DNA of 64,000 nucleotides from an uncultured Odoribacter sp. (GTDB lineage: Bacteria > Bacteroidota > Bacteroidia > Bacteroidales > Marinifilaceae). The translations under genes and the position numbers were made by a program. Shown piece by piece: positions 61,713 to 64,000 of this stretch. The notes beneath the pieces were generated by a model. The model searched no databases. It saw only the letters and a program-made list of their open reading frames with translations, and had not been told where the DNA came from. Every line of letters begins with the position of its first letter. The stretch's first letter is position 1. Location of the stretch: NCBI GenBank assembly GCA_900541415.1, contig UQJP01000023.1, positions 1 through 64,000 on the forward strand, written 5' to 3'.

Positions 61713-62321
61713 TTAATACTCTGAACTTTTAATGATATAATCTTCGTCGGACAGGGCTTTTATATCGATCACCTGACGATTGGAATGTGTTTCTTGGTTC
61801 AAAGAAAAACGGGTAATTACCATGCGGTCGATGCCGAATATTTCAAAAAATATGCTGGTTACTTCGATCGCTTTATTTTCTTCGAGGAACTCCCGCACCG
61901 TGCGTATCCCTTTACTGGGATATTCGTCCACGATTTGCCCGTTATCATCCACCGCCGTAATACCTACGGTGATTCCAATATCGTAATCGCCGTTAGCAAT
62001 GTATTCTTTTATTGTGCCGTCCAATCCCACAAGGGTAGTGCGTACAATGTGTTTTTCCCGGGATATGTTCACCGTTGCGTCGTTTATCGTGAGGGTTTCC
62101 CCGTCTTCTTTGCGCAGGGTGATCTCGGTAAGAACGTACCGCCCCTCCCAATAACTCCGGTCGGTAACGGGAACCGTCAGCCCGGATGTGGCAAGTGTCC
62201 CGCCGTGTCCCGCCCAAGATGGCACCTCTTTATTAACCTGTGAAGGAGGCAGGTGGTATAATGCTGCCCGTGCTTGCCGGGCGATACCTGCCGCAATAAA
62301 TTGAAAATTCAGTGCTTCCAT
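61713..62321 (-). CDS. Phage tail protein (DUF6046-like)
   Basis: This 202-residue beta-rich protein lies between the tape measure and hub genes, a slot occupied in Mu by the DNA circularisation protein (gpN/gp43). Sequence similarity to DUF6046-type proteins of Bacteroidetes phages is my best guess. Features include GGTLATSGLTVPV near 40-52 and a charged C-terminal half. No enzyme motif seen. Confidence 0.6.
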   Translation of the reverse strand: MEALNFQFIAAGIARQARAALYHLPPSQVNKEVPSWAGHGGTLATSGLTVPVTDRSYWEGRYVLTEITLRKEDGETLTINDATVNISREKHIVRTTLVGLDGTIKEYIANGDYDIGITVGITAVDDNGQIVDEYPSKGIRTVREFLEENKAIEVTSIFFEIFGIDRMVITRFSLNQETHSNRQVIDIKALSDEDYIIKSSEY

Positions 62322-62327
62322 TTTATG

Positions 62328-64000
62328 TTACATGGCATAATTAACATCGTTCACCGCACCTGTTAAAGCCTCTGCCACCATGTCTTTCACCCGGGACACA
62401 TCGTCGTGCAGGTTGGTGGTGTGTATTTCGAATTTGTCGATCAGTTTTTCAATGGATACATTAATATTTTTAATTTTATCCGCCTTGTCTGCCGAGCCGC
62501 CGATGCTGGCAAGCCCGCCGGATATGGCACCGCCGCCCGCGTTCGTATTGCGGGAACTTGGGGAGCCATCCGGGGTGTTTAGGCTAAACGTATCCGGGGC
62601 AATGATGAACTCGTCATTTTTCTGTTTTCGCTCTGCCGCTTTCTCCTCCCGGAAACTGGCAATCCCGGCAGCCCGTCCTTCGGCAAAAGCTTTTCCGATT
62701 TTTTCCCCAAACTCTTTGTCGGCGTTGAGCAGGCGGTCGATGCCGTCGGAAAAATTGTAACTGTCGTCAAACCAGTTAGCAGGGTTGAACACTCCTTTTA
62801 TTAAGTGCCATACTCCGCCCAGTACTTCGCCGATGTAATCCCCTATTCCAGAGAACACTGTTTTCACAGCGTCCCATATACCCCAGACGAAGCCCCGGAA
62901 CGATTCCGATGTATCATAGAAATACTTCCCCAAGGCTATTAACCCGGCAATTCCCGCCGCAATCCAGCCTACTATCGGAATACTTGTAATCGCTATCCCC
63001 ACCGCTTTGCAAGCAGATACCGCCGACATTTTAAATGTTGTAAAAGCTCCCGAAGCAATCCCCGCAAATGTTGTTGAGGCGGTACCGCCCGTCACCAGCA
63101 AAAGCACCCACGCCCCGAGAGCCCGGACGCCAGAAAATAATCCTACCGTTGCAAAGCGGGTCAGTCCCACCGTCGCCCGGCTGATGTTTCCCAGGAATCC
63201 GATAGATTGAAATTGCCCGGTACGGAGGTCGTTGTTTAAAAATACCAATTGCAGGCTGGCGATCTTGGCAGGCCGGGCAATACCAGTTAGAACGCCCGAG
63301 AAATTGATCCCGCGTACCATAGTCATCACCTTGCCGACCCCCATTAGAAGAGGAGTAAGCTGTGCAAGGGGCACAAGGGACCCCGTTATCGTTTCTACCC
63401 ATATTCCAAAGTCCCCGGTTGCATTAAAGATGCTAATTTTTAAATCGTCGAACCGGGCTTTAATCCGGGCTTGTTTTTCGTTGTAAGATTCCATGATAAT
63501 GTCCGCCTGTTCGAACGCGGTGTTTGTCCCGCTAATCGCTTCGGTATATCGGTTTACTTCGTCGATTCCCTGCACCAGTGCCATAGCTGCATTACTGTTT
63601 TCCCGACCGAATAATTTGGTAAACAAAGCCGAATCGTTCAGCACGGATTTTAAGGGGTTGAGCCGTTCGGACAGGGTTTTCGATTTATCGGTCAGGGCGG
63701 AAATATTGACACCTGCCGCCGTTAATTCTTCTTGCACATCTTTCGGCAGGAACCGCCCGGTGGCAAGTATCGCCATAACGTTTCGCAAGGCAACCCCTCC
63801 CTCGGCTCCTTTCTTGCCCGCTTTATCAAGCACCTGAATGGCGGCGTTCGTTTCGGCGAACGATACCCCGGCGGCTTTGGCTGCCATTCCGCTTTGTTCA
63901 AGTGCTAATTTTATCGTGGGTAATTCTGCGGAACCTTCCCTTCCTGCCGCCGCCATGATGTTCATCATCTCCGCCATTTTCCGGCTGGCTTCCATAGGAT
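62328..64000 (-). CDS. Phage tail tape measure protein (partial)
   Basis: The gene runs off the right edge of the window; the readable 557 codons are the C-terminal part. The first 210 residues match the TP901-type tape measure core, with KLALEQSGMAAKAAGVSF near 28-45 and FLPKDVQEELTAAGVNI near 82-98. Hydrophobic helices follow near 215-240, 285-305 and 335-355, as expected for a protein that enters the membrane during DNA injection. Its length sets tail length in contractile-tail phages. Confidence 0.88.
   Translation of the reverse strand, partial: PMEASRKMAEMMNIMAAAGREGSAELPTIKLALEQSGMAAKAAGVSFAETNAAIQVLDKAGKKGAEGGVALRNVMAILATGRFLPKDVQEELTAAGVNISALTDKSKTLSERLNPLKSVLNDSALFTKLFGRENSNAAMALVQGIDEVNRYTEAISGTNTAFEQADIIMESYNEKQARIKARFDDLKISIFNATGDFGIWVETITGSLVPLAQLTPLLMGVGKVMTMVRGINFSGVLTGIARPAKIASLQLVFLNNDLRTGQFQSIGFLGNISRATVGLTRFATVGLFSGVRALGAWVLLLVTGGTASTTFAGIASGAFTTFKMSAVSACKAVGIAITSIPIVGWIAAGIAGLIALGKYFYDTSESFRGFVWGIWDAVKTVFSGIGDYIGEVLGGVWHLIKGVFNPANWFDDSYNFSDGIDRLLNADKEFGEKIGKAFAEGRAAGIASFREEKAAERKQKNDEFIIAPDTFSLNTPDGSPSSRNTNAGGGAISGGLASIGGSADKADKIKNINVSIEKLIDKFEIHTTNLHDDVSRVKDMVAEALTGAVNDVNYAM

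Larger units (their letters stand above)
53209..64000. mobile_element. Mu-like transposable prophage, right end (partial)
   Basis: The element starts with TG at 53209 immediately after a frame-preserving cut in the tonB-like gene. It has transposase-site-like repeats just inside and carries tail genes in Mu order: tape measure, tail protein, gpD-like hub, spike, gp25-like, baseplate J, gpI-like, collar, fibre. The methylase gene occupies the place of Mu mom. The left (transposase) end lies outside the window. Classification as Mu-like rests on these structural signs; transposase genes are not seen here. Confidence 0.8.

Overview
The window is chromosomal DNA of a Bacteroidales bacterium. The family is uncertain; Odoribacteraceae-like is only a guess. 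The evidence is Bacteroidetes-type promoters (TTTG, a 19-21 bp gap, then TAnnTTTG), near absence of strong Shine-Dalgarno sites, and typical gene families: an ExbB-ExbD-ExbD cluster, GldA, RicT/PSP1, an RprXY-like two-component pair, a malic enzyme fused to a phosphotransacetylase-like domain, and a TlpA-like lipoprotein. Two tRNA genes are present, Arg-CCG and Ala-GGC, both on the minus strand.

Layout. 1-4011 is the end of an integrative element lying against the 3' end of tRNA-Arg. It carries a CTnDOT-like tyrosine recombinase, a RhuM-like small protein, and a two-gene cargo of unknown function preceded by a highly structured RNA leader. 4012-53208 is mostly core chromosome: TonB-energising ExbB/ExbD genes; asparaginase, TatD and glutamate dehydrogenase; a GH20 hexosaminidase and DprA; aroB-aroA, an AspT-type transporter, tadA and pgk; a Trk-type potassium uptake pair; an AAA ATPase plus DUF4435 (PARIS-like) defence candidate; ruvB; a two-component system; rpiB and maeB; a UbiA prenyltransferase with a radical SAM enzyme; GldA, MutL and a flippase-like membrane protein; two tandem rhomboid proteases; RicT, HolB-like, AspS, CvpA and TyrS; and the 3' part of a tonB-like gene.

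From 53209 to the end is the right-hand part of a Mu-like transposable prophage. It starts with TG inside the tonB-like gene, so that gene is split. Two 17-bp direct repeats with a 22-bp period lie just inside the end, as expected for transposase binding sites. The gene order reads leftward like Mu: tape measure, a tail protein, gpD-like hub, spike, gp25-like wedge, baseplate J, gpI-like protein, tail collar and long tail fibre, then a DNA adenine methylase where Mu has mom. A small LysM-like protein lies between the wedge and baseplate J.

The most unusual observation is a pair of structured RNAs, one in each mobile element (541-716 and 54250-54386). They share no obvious sequence but share an architecture. 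Each begins just after a TAnnTTTG promoter box with a long closing stem. An internal segment A can pair with a segment B just after the stem, and B can alternatively pair with a segment C across a loop containing TTTTTCTTTT. This looks like a switch or pseudoknot-terminator family. I recognise no known family in it. No RNA-folding or database search was possible here.
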